Assembly: GCF_023541015.1 (NCBI RefSeq)
Contig: NZ_JALNPR010000001.1
Span: 682,001 to 746,000 of the forward strand
DNA: 64,000 nucleotides
Origin: Marivivens donghaensis
Lineage (GTDB): Bacteria > Pseudomonadota > Alphaproteobacteria > Rhodobacterales > Rhodobacteraceae
Reading direction: 5' to 3'
The translations under genes were made by a program, and so were the position numbers. Positions 8,779 through 17,695 of the stretch are shown here, piece after piece. Numbering within the stretch: the stretch's first letter is position 1; each line of letters begins with the position of its first letter. The notes below the pieces were generated by a model that saw only the letters and a program-made list of their open reading frames with translations, was not told where the DNA came from and did no database searches.

Positions 8779-9371
8779 CAAAACGCGTTGCAATCCTGAT
8801 TTCTGGCGGCGGCTCAAACATGGTGTCGCTGGTAAAGGATATGCAATCGGGCGATCACCCAGCGACGCCTGTTTTGGTCGTGTCAAACCTTGCCGATGCT
8901 GGCGGTCTACAAAAGGCCGCTGATCTGGGCGTGGCGACCGCTGTCGTCGATCACAAACCATTCGGCAAAGACCGCGAGGCGTTCGAGGCCGAACTGACCC
9001 GCGTGTTAGAAGAGGCCCAGCCCGACATCATTTGTTGTGCGGGGTTTATGCGTATCCTGACCGAAGGGTTCACGAGCCATTGGGGCGGACGGATGCTCAA
9101 TATTCATCCGTCGCTTTTGCCGAAATACAAAGGCCTGCACACGCATCAACGTGCGCTTGAGGCTGGCGATACGGAACATGGCTGTTCCGTGCATGAGGTG
9201 ACGGCAGAACTGGATGGCGGGCCGATCCTCGGTCAGGCAAAGATCGCGATTGAGGCAGGCGACACCGCCGACGCCCTCGCGTCACGTTTGCTGACATGGG
9301 AACACAAACTCTATCCCGCGGTCCTGCGTCGCTATGCGGTTGGGGATCGTACCCCTCTGTTTCTAGGGTAA
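8775..9371 (+). CDS. purN: Phosphoribosylglycinamide formyltransferase
   Basis: Transfers the formyl group of 10-formyl-THF to GAR, giving FGAR, the third step of purine synthesis; 198 residues, normal length. ISGGGSNM at the N-terminus binds the phosphate, and the catalytic triad region is visible as [12 protein letters not shown] (Asn, His) and [18 protein letters not shown] (Asp). Overlaps purM by ATGA at 8775, so the two enzymes are translationally coupled. Followed by a 60-base gap before rnd. Confidence 0.97.
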   Translation: MTKRVAILISGGGSNMVSLVKDMQSGDHPATPVLVVSNLADAGGLQKAADLGVATAVVDHKPFGKDREAFEAELTRVLEEAQPDIICCAGFMRILTEGFTSHWGGRMLNIHPSLLPKYKGLHTHQRALEAGDTEHGCSVHEVTAELDGGPILGQAKIAIEAGDTADALASRLLTWEHKLYPAVLRRYAVGDRTPLFLG

Positions 9372-9431
9372 CTTTCCTTTGTTGGTGAATTGCCTTAAAG
9401 ATATCGATCAAGAGCAGTTTACGGACTTAGT

Positions 9432-10589
9432 ATGAAGACGATCACCACGACCGAGGCGCTGGCCGCCTTTTGCGCAGAAGCCGCCAAACGTCCCTATGTG
9501 ACTGTCGATACAGAGTTTTTGCGTGAACGTACGTATTACTCCAAACTTTGCCTTCTACAGATGGCGTATCAGGACGACGCTGGGTCGGATGCTGTGCTGG
9601 TTGATCCGCTGGTGGAAGGCTTGTCGCTCGAACCCGTTTATGACCTGTTCCGAAATACCAATGTGGTTAAGGTGTTCCATGCCGCGCGTCAGGACCTCGA
9701 AATCTTCTTTGTCGAAGGTGGCGTGATCCCTGAACCGCTGTTTGATACCCAAGTTGCTGCGATGGTTTGCGGCTACGGCGAACAGGTCGGGTATGAGACA
9801 TTGGTGCGCAAGATCGCCAATGCATCGCTCGATAAATCGTCGCGCTTTACCGACTGGTCGCGCCGTCCGCTGACGGACGCGCAGTTGACCTATGCGCTGG
9901 CAGACGTGACCCACTTGCGCGACATTTACGAGGTTCTGTCCAAACGCCTCGCTAAATCGGGTCGTGAGCGTTGGGTGTCCGAGGAAATGGCCGTCCTCAA
10001 GGACCCAGACACCTATCGCACCCATCCCGAAGATGCGTGGATGCGCGTGAAAACTCGCACCAATTCGGGCAAGTTCCTGTCGATCGTCAAAGAGTTGGCG
10101 CGTTTCCGCGAGGAATTCGCCCAGACCCGCAACATCCCGCGCAGTCGTGTGTATAAAGACGATGCGTTGGTGGAATTGGCCTCGACCAAACCCGAGAACG
10201 AAAAAGACCTCGCGCGGTCGCGTTTGTTGCTGCGTGAAGCTCGCAAGGGCGAGATTGCCGATGGTATCTTGGCCGCCGTGAAAGCTGGTATTGCGACCCC
10301 GCCCGAAAAGGCGCCAAAGCCCGATCTGACCCGTGAAAAGCTACAGGTGAACCCTGCGATCGCGGACCTTCTGCGTGTGCTGTTGAAAGCAAAAGCCGAA
10401 GAAGAAGGTGTTGCGCAGAAACTGATTGCGACCTCTGCGGACCTCGATGCGATTGCAGCAGGAGAGCGTGATGTGCCTGCCTTGTCCGGCTGGCGCCGTG
10501 AGGTCTTTGGCGAAGAGGCGCTGCTCTTGTGTCAGGGTAAGGTTGCGCTGGCGACCAAGGGCACCAATGTGGTGACGATCCGCCTTTAA
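9432..10589 (+). CDS. rnd: Ribonuclease D
   Basis: 3'-5' exoribonuclease used in tRNA 3' maturation, 385 residues. DEDD exonuclease motifs are visible: VDTEFLRERTYY (Exo I), VFHAARQDLEIF (Exo II) and the Tyr/Asp of ALADVTHLRDIY (Exo III). The C-terminal half contains HRDC-type helices (ELARFREEFAQTRNIPR). Its last codons meet the lipoprotein gene on the other strand: the TTAA at 10586-10589 supplies stop codons for both genes, with no terminator hairpin seen between them. Confidence 0.96.
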   Translation: MKTITTTEALAAFCAEAAKRPYVTVDTEFLRERTYYSKLCLLQMAYQDDAGSDAVLVDPLVEGLSLEPVYDLFRNTNVVKVFHAARQDLEIFFVEGGVIPEPLFDTQVAAMVCGYGEQVGYETLVRKIANASLDKSSRFTDWSRRPLTDAQLTYALADVTHLRDIYEVLSKRLAKSGRERWVSEEMAVLKDPDTYRTHPEDAWMRVKTRTNSGKFLSIVKELARFREEFAQTRNIPRSRVYKDDALVELASTKPENEKDLARSRLLLREARKGEIADGILAAVKAGIATPPEKAPKPDLTREKLQVNPAIADLLRVLLKAKAEEEGVAQKLIATSADLDAIAAGERDVPALSGWRREVFGEEALLLCQGKVALATKGTNVVTIRL

Positions 10590-11074
10590 CGGCGGGCCGT
10601 CACAGTATTCCCAGCACCTTTGACGACCACGGATCGGATGCCTGCTAGGTCACCCGCCGACAAAACCGTTGCGGCTGTGATAGTGCGGGACGCCGTAGTG
10701 CCTTCGATTTCAAAGCGGGCAGGGCGTTCGACGCGGAACGCATAGGTCGCTGTGCCGTTCTGGATGCTCTCAAGGACCAGTTCCGCGTTGAAATAGCCTT
10801 GGGTCGGGGCAACGCCAGTTGCACGCAAGATCGCGCCCGATGGGGTTTGTGAGACTTCGGCAGATACCACCTGTGCGATGAGATCGCGGCTATCGACGAC
10901 AACCAGGTCACGTTTGGTCGGGACCAAGGGCTGTGTGGCTTGCGGTGCGGTGGCGACAGGGGCCTCACGATCTTTGTTGAACCAATTCATCGGGTTCACG
11001 GGCGATCCTGCCAAACGGGAACATCCCGAAACTGTCAGAACCAGACAAGCAGCCATCCCGATGGGTCGCAACAT
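10586..11074 (-). CDS. Hypothetical lipoprotein
   Basis: 162-residue exported protein of unknown function. The signal peptide ends in a lipobox VSGC (Cys18), so it is predicted to be lipidated. Then come a low-complexity Pro/Ala/Gln linker (about 35-55) and a compact C-terminal region rich in beta-strand-like sequence (LRATGVAPTQGYFNAELV ... SVVVKGAGNTVTARR). I do not recognise a named domain. The gene is divergent from the sufE-like gene (121 bases between starts) and shares its TTAA stop with rnd. Codon use resembles its neighbours, so no sign of transfer. Confidence 0.85.
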   Translation of the reverse strand: MLRPIGMAACLVLTVSGCSRLAGSPVNPMNWFNKDREAPVATAPQATQPLVPTKRDLVVVDSRDLIAQVVSAEVSQTPSGAILRATGVAPTQGYFNAELVLESIQNGTATYAFRVERPARFEIEGTTASRTITAATVLSAGDLAGIRSVVVKGAGNTVTARR

Positions 11075-11195
11075 TGGAATTTCCTTTCCCGTATCGTTGC
11101 CAAAAGGGATAACGGGATTGAACCGAGTTGAAAAGCACCCTCTGGACGTTTCATGTGATGCAACCTAAGTCATGGGGCAATAGAAAGGACGCACT

Positions 11196-11603
11196 ATGGC
11201 CACGCAAGCATTCGAAGACATCGCGGATACCTTTGATTTCCTAGACGACTGGGAAGATCGCTATCGTCATGTCATCGAATTGGGCAAGGCGATGCCACCG
11301 CTTGAGGATGCGTTCAAAGTGCCCGCGACCAAGGTTGAAGGCTGTGCGTCGCAGGTTTGGCTCGTGCCTGAGATTTCAGATGGCGTGTTTCGGTTCCGTG
11401 GGGAAAGCGACGCGATGATCGTACGCGGTCTCGTGGCGATCCTTGGGGCGCTGTATAACGACGTGCCCGTGTCTGAGGTGCTCTCAATTGACGCTCAAGC
11501 AGAGTTGGGGCGGCTTGGGCTGAATGATCACCTTTCGGCGCAACGATCCAACGGTGTCCGCGCGATGGTCGAACGTATTCGGGCTGTTGCGGCTGCGGCC
11601 TAA
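11196..11603 (+). CDS. sufE: SufE family Fe-S cluster sulfur acceptor
   Basis: 135-residue SufE/CsdE-like protein. It accepts persulfide sulfur from a SufS/IscS cysteine desulfurase and passes it to the scaffold. The sulfur-carrying Cys lies in VEGCASQVW, the family hallmark; the sequence begins with FEDIADTFDFLDDWEDRY and ends with a helical LGLNDHLSAQRSNGV motif, both characteristic. ATG 11196 has GAAAGGA upstream. No suf cluster is adjacent; it is a stand-alone gene followed by a strong bidirectional terminator shared with ssb. Confidence 0.94.
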   Translation: MATQAFEDIADTFDFLDDWEDRYRHVIELGKAMPPLEDAFKVPATKVEGCASQVWLVPEISDGVFRFRGESDAMIVRGLVAILGALYNDVPVSEVLSIDAQAELGRLGLNDHLSAQRSNGVRAMVERIRAVAAAA

Positions 11604-11624
11604 ACAATCCCCATCGCCCAAAGA

Positions 11625-11649
11625 AAAACCCCGCCAGTGGCGGGGTTTT
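11625..11649. terminator. Bidirectional intrinsic terminator between sufE and ssb
   Basis: CCCCGCC (11629-11635), loop AGT, GGCGGGG (11639-11645), flanked by AAAA on the left and TTTT on the right. The stem plus T tract works in both directions for the convergent genes sufE and ssb. Confidence 0.9.
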
Positions 11650-11656
11650 GTGTTTC

Positions 11657-12154
11657 TTAGAACGGGATCTCATCGTCGATGTTCGATCCGCCGCCTTGGT
11701 TGCTGGAGCCACCCGACGAACGGTCGTCGTAGCCACCGTAACCACCATCAGCGGGCGGGCCATCGTAGCCACCGCCAGCACCGCCACCGCTGCCGCCATC
11801 ACCACGACCGCCAAGCAGGGTCAGGTTGCCGCCGTAGGGGCGCAGAACGACTTCAGTCGAATAACGGTCGGCGCCAGATTGGTCCTGCCATTTGCGAGTT
11901 TCCAACTGGCCTTCGATGTAAACGGTCGAACCTTTGCGCAGATATTGCTCTGCAATGCGGCCCAGCGCTTCGTTGAAGATCGCGACAGAGTGCCATTCGG
12001 TGCGCTCGCGGCGTTCGCCAGTGTTGCGGTCTTTCCAGGTTTCCGACGTTGCGATGCGCAGGTTCACAACCTTGCCGCCGTTGGAAAAGGTGCGAACCTC
12101 TGGGTCACGACCAAGATTGCCGATGATGATAACTTTGTTCACGGATCCGGCCAT
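11657..12154 (-). CDS. ssb: Single-stranded DNA-binding protein
   Basis: 165-residue SSB. Residues 1-110 form the OB fold ([42 protein letters not shown]), followed by a Gly/Asp-rich flexible linker and the acidic C-terminal tip DDEIPF that recruits replication and repair partners (E. coli has DDDIPF). Acts at replication forks and in recombination repair. The upstream region (12155-12388) does not contain the GTTC-N7-GTTC LexA pattern, so SOS control of this copy is not supported from sequence. Confidence 0.97.
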   Translation of the reverse strand: MAGSVNKVIIIGNLGRDPEVRTFSNGGKVVNLRIATSETWKDRNTGERRERTEWHSVAIFNEALGRIAEQYLRKGSTVYIEGQLETRKWQDQSGADRYSTEVVLRPYGGNLTLLGGRGDGGSGGGAGGGYDGPPADGGYGGYDDRSSGGSSNQGGGSNIDDEIPF

Positions 12155-12343
12155 GCCGCGTCCCCCTCGAATCTGAAAATACCGTTTCAGACGTTACATC
12201 ACTCCAGCGGCGTTAATGAAACCCCAATATCGGGGCGGACGACCTAAACTTCGGTCATAGGAGCCTCTAACCGCAGGTCTAAGACGGGCATCTGCAACCG
12301 CAGTGCAATACCAATGGTTGAGGGGGCAGGGCAATTGATCAGC

Positions 12344-12364
12344 AACGGATCACGGTGATCCGTT
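12344..12364. promoter_or_regulatory. Perfect 21-bp palindrome upstream of the PepSY / cytochrome b561 / LuxR genes
   Basis: AACGGATCAC (12344-12353), centre G, GTGATCCGTT (12355-12364): ten-base arms without a mismatch, ending 24 bases before the ATG of the PepSY gene. It is either an operator for a dimeric regulator or an RNA hairpin in the leader; length and symmetry suit an operator. The operon encodes its own LuxR-type DNA-binding protein, a candidate ligand (inference). Confidence 0.6.
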
Positions 12365-12388
12365 CACATCAATTTCGGAGATTACCCT

Positions 12389-12634
12389 ATGACCTTCAAA
12401 TCCATCCTAGCTGCATCTGTTCTCTCGTTCGCTGTTGCTGGCGCTGCAGTCGCAGGCTCGCCCGTTTCTGACGAAGTCAAAGCACAGGCAACCGCTGCCT
12501 TGACCGCGCAGGGTTACGAAGTGCGTTCCGTGCAAATGGAAGACGGCATGATCGAAGCCTACGCGATCAAAGATGGCAAAGCGTTTGAGGTCTACCTCGA
12601 TGCAGAAATGAACATCATCGAAGTCAAAAACTAA
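12389..12634 (+). CDS. Small exported PepSY-domain protein
   Basis: 81-residue protein with a clear signal peptide (MTFKSILAASVLSFAVAGAAVAG, cleavage near residue 22) and a single PepSY-like unit, in which TAALTAQGYEVRSVQMEDGMIEAYA and FEVYLDAEMNIIEV give the helix-strand pattern of that domain. PepSY proteins are found in periplasmic inhibitors and in association with membrane redox proteins. GGAG (12377-12380) supports ATG 12389. A 9-bp stem-loop separates it from the cytochrome b561 gene, with which it probably forms one transcript. Role: perhaps a periplasmic partner or sensor for the b-type cytochrome (inference). Confidence 0.85.
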   Translation: MTFKSILAASVLSFAVAGAAVAGSPVSDEVKAQATAALTAQGYEVRSVQMEDGMIEAYAIKDGKAFEVYLDAEMNIIEVKN

Positions 12635-12646
12635 TCACCTGCGGTT

Positions 12647-12676
12647 GGACGGCGCGAACTCCCTTTTGCGCCGTCC
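12647..12676 (+). other. Intercistronic stem-loop
   Basis: GGACGGCGC (12647-12655) pairs with GCGCCGTCC (12668-12676) across a 12-base loop. No T tract follows, so it is more likely an mRNA processing or stability element, or a weak attenuator, between the PepSY gene and the cytochrome gene than a terminator. Confidence 0.6.
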
Positions 12677-12703
12677 CCGTAATGCCAGCATCAGGAGGCC
12701 ACT

Positions 12704-13231
12704 ATGAAAAACGTCAAAGTTTGGGACCCGCTTGTCAGGATATTTCACTGGTCCTTGGTGATTTGTTTTACCTCGAACGCGTTGATCACCGATCCAGAGT
12801 CCCAGCTTCATCGTCAGATTGGCTATGTGGTCGCAGGGCTGGTCGCATTTCGGATCATCTGGGGCTTTATCGGGTCGCGTCACGCGCGGTTCCGTGACTT
12901 TCCCCCGAGCATCTCTGGCTCTGTGGGTCAGCTGTCTGACATGGCGACGGGTCGGAAGCGGATACACGTGGGCCATACGCCCCTTGGTGCGCTGATGATC
13001 TATAACTTGATTCTGACCCTGATTGGCATCGCGATTTCTGGATATATGATGACAACCCTGCGGTTCTGGGGCATCGAGTGGGTCAAAGAACTGCATGAGA
13101 TTTGCGTGACATGGGCGGAATTTTCCGTCGTTGCACATATCGCCGCAGTTGTCTGGGAAAGCCGCCGTACCGGTGTCAACCTTCCCAAAGCTATGGTAAC
13201 TGGATCAAAGACGCTCCCGACGGAAGTTTAA
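12704..13231 (+). CDS. Cytochrome b561 family membrane protein
   Basis: 175-residue integral membrane protein of the bacterial di-haem cytochrome b561 type. The N-terminal VWDPLVRIFHWSL is the signature of the family (His15 as a haem ligand). Four hydrophobic segments are visible: LVICFTSNALI, GYVVAGLVAFRIIWGFIG, LIYNLILTLIGIAISGYMM and the C-terminal helix with AHIAAVVWE. Further candidate ligands are His36, His in KELHEI and His in VVAHIAAV. AGGAGG lies 5 bases before ATG 12704. These proteins shuttle electrons between the quinone pool and a periplasmic partner; the partner here may be the PepSY protein or an unlinked cytochrome. Confidence 0.92.
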   Translation: MKNVKVWDPLVRIFHWSLVICFTSNALITDPESQLHRQIGYVVAGLVAFRIIWGFIGSRHARFRDFPPSISGSVGQLSDMATGRKRIHVGHTPLGALMIYNLILTLIGIAISGYMMTTLRFWGIEWVKELHEICVTWAEFSVVAHIAAVVWESRRTGVNLPKAMVTGSKTLPTEV

Positions 13232-13234
13232 CGA

Positions 13235-13789
13235 ATGTCGTCAAAGACCAAGCCCGATAAAACGACCATCGGCCTTTTGGCTCTCATCGTGACCCAGTCG
13301 GCCTGTAGTGTGTTTTTCCTCTCTGACGCGGTTGCTGATATCATCGCTGACGGCATGGCGGCCCTGAACGACGTGCATCTTCATGTCGAAATGATCGCCA
13401 CATTGTCGCTGATTGTGGCGGTAATATTAGAAGGTCAGTTTCTGGTTCGGTTGCTGCGCAGAAATGCCCATGCCGAACGTGGGCTATCGATTGCCTCTGG
13501 TGCTCTCCATGATTTGATGGAGCAGTATTTCGATGAGTGGGGGCTTACACCGTCCGAGGCGGACGTCGCGACTTTTGCGATCAAAGGGCTGGATATCGCC
13601 GAGATTGCCGAACTGCGCGGAACGGCTGAGGGAACGGTCAAGGCGCACCTCAATGCAATTTATCGCAAATCTGGGACCTCTGGGCGGGGTGCGTTGTTGG
13701 GGCTTTTGGTTGATGATCTACTTGCGCAGCCTCTTATCGAACGCAAAGAACCGCCGAAGGACATGCCAAAAGCTAGCGGACTGGCCTAA
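13235..13789 (+). CDS. Membrane-anchored LuxR-type HTH regulator
   Basis: 184 residues. Two predicted transmembrane helices (about 11-33 and 50-72) with a short periplasmic loop containing His residues (DVHLHVE) precede a cytoplasmic LuxR/GerE helix-turn-helix at about 103-165 ([23 protein letters not shown] ... [15 protein letters not shown]). No receiver or ligand domain is present, so sensing would have to occur in the membrane or in the loop. Starts 3 bases after the cytochrome b561 gene. Probably controls its own operon, perhaps through the palindrome at 12344-12364, in response to redox state or metal (inference). Confidence 0.85.
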   Translation: MSSKTKPDKTTIGLLALIVTQSACSVFFLSDAVADIIADGMAALNDVHLHVEMIATLSLIVAVILEGQFLVRLLRRNAHAERGLSIASGALHDLMEQYFDEWGLTPSEADVATFAIKGLDIAEIAELRGTAEGTVKAHLNAIYRKSGTSGRGALLGLLVDDLLAQPLIERKEPPKDMPKASGLA

Positions 13790-13833
13790 AATGCACTAAG
13801 TTACGCAGCGGATTGGATGAGCCGAGGCCATTT

Positions 13834-14415
13834 ATGCGTAAATTGAGTGTGTTAGCCGCTTTTGTCTTGTCAGGCCTGAGCGGAGTTGCCGGTGCGGATA
13901 GTGTGTCCACATCTTCCCGAATGGCGTTGTTTCAGAGCCAAACCGCGATCCTCGATGGTCGTGCGTCTGAGCAATATTCCAACTCTATCCGCCTCCAACC
14001 CGAAGAGTTCCGCGTTCCGACGATCAATGGGCCCGAATTTCTAGGCAGCTATAGCGGTCCTTATCTGCAAATGGCGCGGGCGGCGGCGAACCGTTATGGA
14101 ATACCGTCAGGACTTTTCCTGCGATTGGTCCAACAAGAAAGCGGTTGGAACCCTGGCGCTGTGAGCCCCAAAGGTGCGATTGGGCTTGCTCAATTGATGC
14201 CACAGACTGCGCGTCTCTTGGGCGTTGATCCACATGACCCTGCTGAAAACCTAGAGGGCGGGGCACGGTATCTGCGTCAACAATACGACCGTTTCGGGAA
14301 TTGGCGTCTAGCTCTGGCGGCGTATAACGCGGGGCCTGAGGCCGTCGAACGGCACGGTGGTATTCCGCCTTATCGCGAAACCCGTAACTATGTGCGCGTG
14401 ATCTACGGCAGTTAA
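13834..14415 (+). CDS. Soluble lytic transglycosylase (SLT domain)
   Basis: 193 residues with a signal peptide ([22 protein letters not shown]) and a C-terminal goose-lysozyme-like SLT domain. Catalytic Glu102 is in [22 protein letters not shown] and the [12 protein letters not shown] motif complete the family pattern. It cleaves peptidoglycan glycan strands in the periplasm, forming 1,6-anhydro ends. ATG 13834 is chosen over an in-frame TTG at 13813 because it begins a proper signal peptide and follows GAGG. The gene ends in a TTAA shared with the convergent AraC gene. Confidence 0.93.
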   Translation: MRKLSVLAAFVLSGLSGVAGADSVSTSSRMALFQSQTAILDGRASEQYSNSIRLQPEEFRVPTINGPEFLGSYSGPYLQMARAAANRYGIPSGLFLRLVQQESGWNPGAVSPKGAIGLAQLMPQTARLLGVDPHDPAENLEGGARYLRQQYDRFGNWRLALAAYNAGPEAVERHGGIPPYRETRNYVRVIYGS

Positions 14416-15242
14416 GCTTGCGACGCCTTGCGGAATGCGCTTGGTGTCAGCTTGGTTTCGCCTTGGAAACTGCGGGTGAAATAGGCCGCGGAAGAGAAAC
14501 CCAAACGCGCCGCAATATCTTTGACCGGGATTTTCGTCGATTGAAGGAGCGTGCGGGCCTCAAACAAGATGCGGTCTTGTAATATTGCGATGGCCGAACG
14601 GCTACAGGTTTGGTTGCAGCAGCGGGTGAGGTGCGTGGCGGTGACGCCCAATGCGGCCGCGTAGTCTGATACACCTTTGCCCGTCGCGAAATCCCGTTCA
14701 ACCAAATCCGTGTAGGCGGCGACAAGACGTGCCGATGTCGTTGCCGCCCGCGCCATGGTGTCCTTTGGCGGATTGTCTGTAAGTTGCCGTTCGATAAACA
14801 CCGACAGAATACCGAGCAGATAGAGAGCCGCACGATTATGGCCTTCTTTATCCGACTTGAGTTCCCGTTCGAGAGCATCAACATGCGAAATCAGTTCTTT
14901 CTGTGCCACCACATCTCGCAGACGCATGTGCACAGGTTCCTCGGGCCAATCACCTGACATAGCCGACGGAATCGTCAGCATGTAGCCAAAGACGGTGGGG
15001 CCGATTTCATAGCTAAAGAGCGTGTGGGCAGGAATGAAGATCACGTTGTTCGGACCATACCCACTGGTCAGACCTGCTACAGTGATGCGGCCCTGACCTT
15101 TGGTGAAGATCAATAGGCGAGGGGTCGGGTGGCTGTGCAGGCATTCCGTCTTCCACCGCGTCGCAGGGGTAGGTTGATGCACTGCTGACAGAGCCAATCG
15201 ATTTTCCAAATCGCTGAGATGGGAAAATTGGTGGCTTTGCAT
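14412..15242 (-). CDS. AraC family transcriptional regulator
   Basis: 276 residues. The N-terminal part is cupin-like ([32 protein letters not shown]), a probable ligand-binding domain; the C-terminal third holds the two AraC helix-turn-helix motifs ([19 protein letters not shown] and [20 protein letters not shown] followed by [11 protein letters not shown]). This is the PobR/HpaA-like architecture that often responds to aromatic or organic acids, but no target pathway lies next to it: miaA is 98 bases upstream and reads in the same direction. Target and ligand unknown. Confidence 0.92.
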   Translation of the reverse strand: MQSHQFSHLSDLENRLALSAVHQPTPATRWKTECLHSHPTPRLLIFTKGQGRITVAGLTSGYGPNNVIFIPAHTLFSYEIGPTVFGYMLTIPSAMSGDWPEEPVHMRLRDVVAQKELISHVDALERELKSDKEGHNRAALYLLGILSVFIERQLTDNPPKDTMARAATTSARLVAAYTDLVERDFATGKGVSDYAAALGVTATHLTRCCNQTCSRSAIAILQDRILFEARTLLQSTKIPVKDIAARLGFSSAAYFTRSFQGETKLTPSAFRKASQA

Positions 15243-15339
15243 TGCGACTCCGAATGTTCGAATTGTGAAACAATATCGGAATTCGCAATCACCTCAAGGT
15301 TGTTCTTGTGCCATTACGGAAACATATTGTTGCCAATGC

Positions 15340-16209
15340 CTAGCAAGGCAATGAGATCGGTGTCCAGAGTTTCATGCGATTTCTGAACCATGTTCGTTGT
15401 CGTTTTGCATACTGGCGGCTCGCGATGATTGCGGCCATTCGGGCCTCTGCGAGGGTCATTTCACCATTGAGATGGGCGATAAGCTCAGGCGCGCCAATGG
15501 CGTTGGACGATAGATAGGCTGGGTCCCAATCAGGAAGTATCGCGCGGGCCTCGTCCAGTGCGCCTTGGTCCAGCATGATGTCAAACCGCCGCTCAATCCG
15601 ATCGTTGAGCCATTCAACGTCGGGCCGCAAAACAAGTGCGGTGCTCTGTTCGATGGGCAGCAGCGGCGGCGGCGTATCGTCTTGCCAGTCGGCCAACGGG
15701 CGACCTGTGGTTCGCAGAACTTCCCATGCTCGTTGCACTCTGGCGCGGTTATTCAGGTCGATCCGCGCTTTGGTTTGGTCGTCCAAGGTCGCAATGAGGT
15801 CGGGCAGGGCGATTGTGTCTGCTTCGTCACGGACCTCTTGCGGTGTTGATGGGATTTCGACCAACCCTTCGGTCAGCGCCATGAAATACAGACCGGTCCC
15901 ACCGACGATGATTGGCCGTTCCGCACCAGTGAGCAGAGGCGCGACATCGCGCAGCCAATGACCTGCCGAATAGGCGCCATCAATCGGCACATGACCGTAA
16001 AGCCTATGCGGCGCCCTCGCCAAATCGCTATCATCAGGACGCGCGGTCAAAATCCGCCAGCGATCAAAGATCTGTAACGCGTCCGCGTTAATAATGACAC
16101 CACCGCCTGTTTCCGCAATTTCCAAGGCCAAGGCAGATTTCCCCGATGCCGTCGGTCCAGCAATCAGTACGGGCTGTTGGTCGGGAATGTCTTTGGGATC
16201 AAACACCAC
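15340..16209 (-). CDS. miaA: tRNA dimethylallyltransferase
   Basis: Transfers a dimethylallyl group to N6 of A37 in tRNAs that read UNN codons; 289 residues. P-loop [17 protein letters not shown], the DALQIFDR substrate loop, the [10 protein letters not shown]-like segment ([13 protein letters not shown]) and the C-terminal [14 protein letters not shown] are diagnostic. Divergent from pyrH with a 123-base intergenic region. The first codons ([12 protein letters not shown]) precede a normal family core, so the start is reasonable. Confidence 0.97.
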   Translation of the reverse strand: MVFDPKDIPDQQPVLIAGPTASGKSALALEIAETGGGVIINADALQIFDRWRILTARPDDSDLARAPHRLYGHVPIDGAYSAGHWLRDVAPLLTGAERPIIVGGTGLYFMALTEGLVEIPSTPQEVRDEADTIALPDLIATLDDQTKARIDLNNRARVQRAWEVLRTTGRPLADWQDDTPPPLLPIEQSTALVLRPDVEWLNDRIERRFDIMLDQGALDEARAILPDWDPAYLSSNAIGAPELIAHLNGEMTLAEARMAAIIASRQYAKRQRTWFRNRMKLWTPISLPC

Positions 16210-16332
16210 TTAGGGGTCCTTTTGCGGATTTATAGGCCTAGGCGCGGTTTTTCGGGTATTCGCCCATTGCACCTTTTCGCCTTTTGCGACATTTTCGCGC
16301 CCAATCAAAGACCAGTCAAAGAGGATGTCACG

Positions 16333-17058
16333 ATGGGCGAGGCCAAACAGGTAAAGTTCAAGCGGGTCATGCTCAAGATATCAGGTGAAGCCCTGATGGG
16401 CGATACCCAGTTCGGTCTGAACCCTCCGACCGTTCAGCGTATCGCGCAAGAGATTAAATCGGTTCACGATCTTGGCGTTGAAATCTGCCTCGTGATCGGT
16501 GGCGGTAACATCTTCCGCGGTCTGTCTGGCTCTGCCCAAGGCATGGAACGCACGACCGCTGACTACATGGGTATGCTCGCGACGGTGATGAACGCACTTG
16601 CGATGCAATCCGCTCTTGAAGGTTTGGGCGTGTTCACCCGCGTGATCAGCGCAATTCCGATGGATCAGGTGTGCGAACCCTACATCCGTCGCCGTGCAGT
16701 GCGTCACCTCGAGAAAAAGCGCGTTTGTATTTTCGCGGCTGGCACCGGTAACCCGTATTTCACGACCGACACTGCTGCCGCGCTTCGCGCGACCGAAATG
16801 CACTGCGAAGCGATCTTTATGGGCAAGCAGGTTGATGGCATTTACGACAGCGATCCTAAAACCAATCCAGATGCTGTGCGGTTTGATCGGGTGTCTTATG
16901 ACGAAGTGCTGCGTCGCAATCTGAAGGTCGCTGACGCCTCGGCGATCGCGCTTTGCCGCGATAACAAGATGCCGCTGATTGTGTTCAACTTGAACGACGC
17001 AGGCGGTTTCTGTGGCATTCTCGCTGGTGAAGGCACCTATACAACTGTGCACGCCTAA
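16333..17058 (+). CDS. pyrH: UMP kinase
   Basis: Phosphorylates UMP to UDP; homohexameric amino-acid-kinase fold, 241 residues. [11 protein letters not shown] at the N-terminus, [10 protein letters not shown], the [20 protein letters not shown] loop and VDGIYDSDP are conserved family signatures. ATG 16333 with AAGAGGA upstream is chosen; an upstream in-frame extension exists but runs through the intergenic region. First gene of the pyrH-frr-uppS-cdsA-dxr-rseP envelope/translation cluster. Confidence 0.97.
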   Translation: MGEAKQVKFKRVMLKISGEALMGDTQFGLNPPTVQRIAQEIKSVHDLGVEICLVIGGGNIFRGLSGSAQGMERTTADYMGMLATVMNALAMQSALEGLGVFTRVISAIPMDQVCEPYIRRRAVRHLEKKRVCIFAAGTGNPYFTTDTAAALRATEMHCEAIFMGKQVDGIYDSDPKTNPDAVRFDRVSYDEVLRRNLKVADASAIALCRDNKMPLIVFNLNDAGGFCGILAGEGTYTTVHA

Positions 17059-17107
17059 GGCTATAGCGGTTCAAACCTACTAAGAACCCGCATGGGGAGC
17101 AGAAAAT

Positions 17108-17668
17108 ATGTCCGACGATTTTGAACTCGATACCGATGACCTGAACCGCCGCATGGAAGGCACTCTTTCGGCGCTGCGCACCGAATTTGCGTCGTTGCGT
17201 ACGGGCCGTGGCTCTGCGTCGATGCTCGAACCGGTGATGGTCGATGCTTATGGTCAGATGACTCCGATTAACCAAGTTGGCACTGTGAACGTTCCAGAGC
17301 CGCGCATGGTGACGATCAACGTCTGGGACAAGGCGATGGTTGGTAAGGTCGAAAAAGCGATCCGCGAGTCGGGCCTCGGCATTAACCCGCAGCTCAACGG
17401 CACAATCATCATGCTGCCGATCCCAGAATTGAACGAAGAACGCCGCCGCGAACTGACCAAGGTCGCTGGCAGCTACGCCGAACACAGCCGTGTTGCGATC
17501 CGCAACATTCGTCGTGACGGCATGGACCAGATTAAAAAGAACAAAGACGGCATGTCCGAAGATGACCAGAAATTCTGGGAATCCGAAGTTCAGGGCATGA
17601 CAGACAAATTTATTAAAAGTGTTGATGAAATGCTCGAGTCTAAACAGGCCGAGATTATGCAGGTCTAA
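17108..17668 (+). CDS. frr: Ribosome recycling factor
   Basis: 186-residue RRF that splits post-termination ribosomes together with EF-G. The helical bundle sequence is typical: [20 protein letters not shown] near the N-terminus and [26 protein letters not shown] in the long helix, ending with a charged KxxE region ([11 protein letters not shown]). Located 49 bases after pyrH, the usual partner, and 27 bases before uppS. ATG 17108 follows GGGGAGCAG. Confidence 0.98.
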   Translation: MSDDFELDTDDLNRRMEGTLSALRTEFASLRTGRGSASMLEPVMVDAYGQMTPINQVGTVNVPEPRMVTINVWDKAMVGKVEKAIRESGLGINPQLNGTIIMLPIPELNEERRRELTKVAGSYAEHSRVAIRNIRRDGMDQIKKNKDGMSEDDQKFWESEVQGMTDKFIKSVDEMLESKQAEIMQV

Positions 17669-17695
17669 TCACCTGCACTGTGCCGGGGGGCCGAA

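Noticed and set aside
7702-8961. Long open frame of 419 codons antisense to purM/purN
   Set aside because: Composition is a shadow of purM; no start signal and the sense gene is certain.
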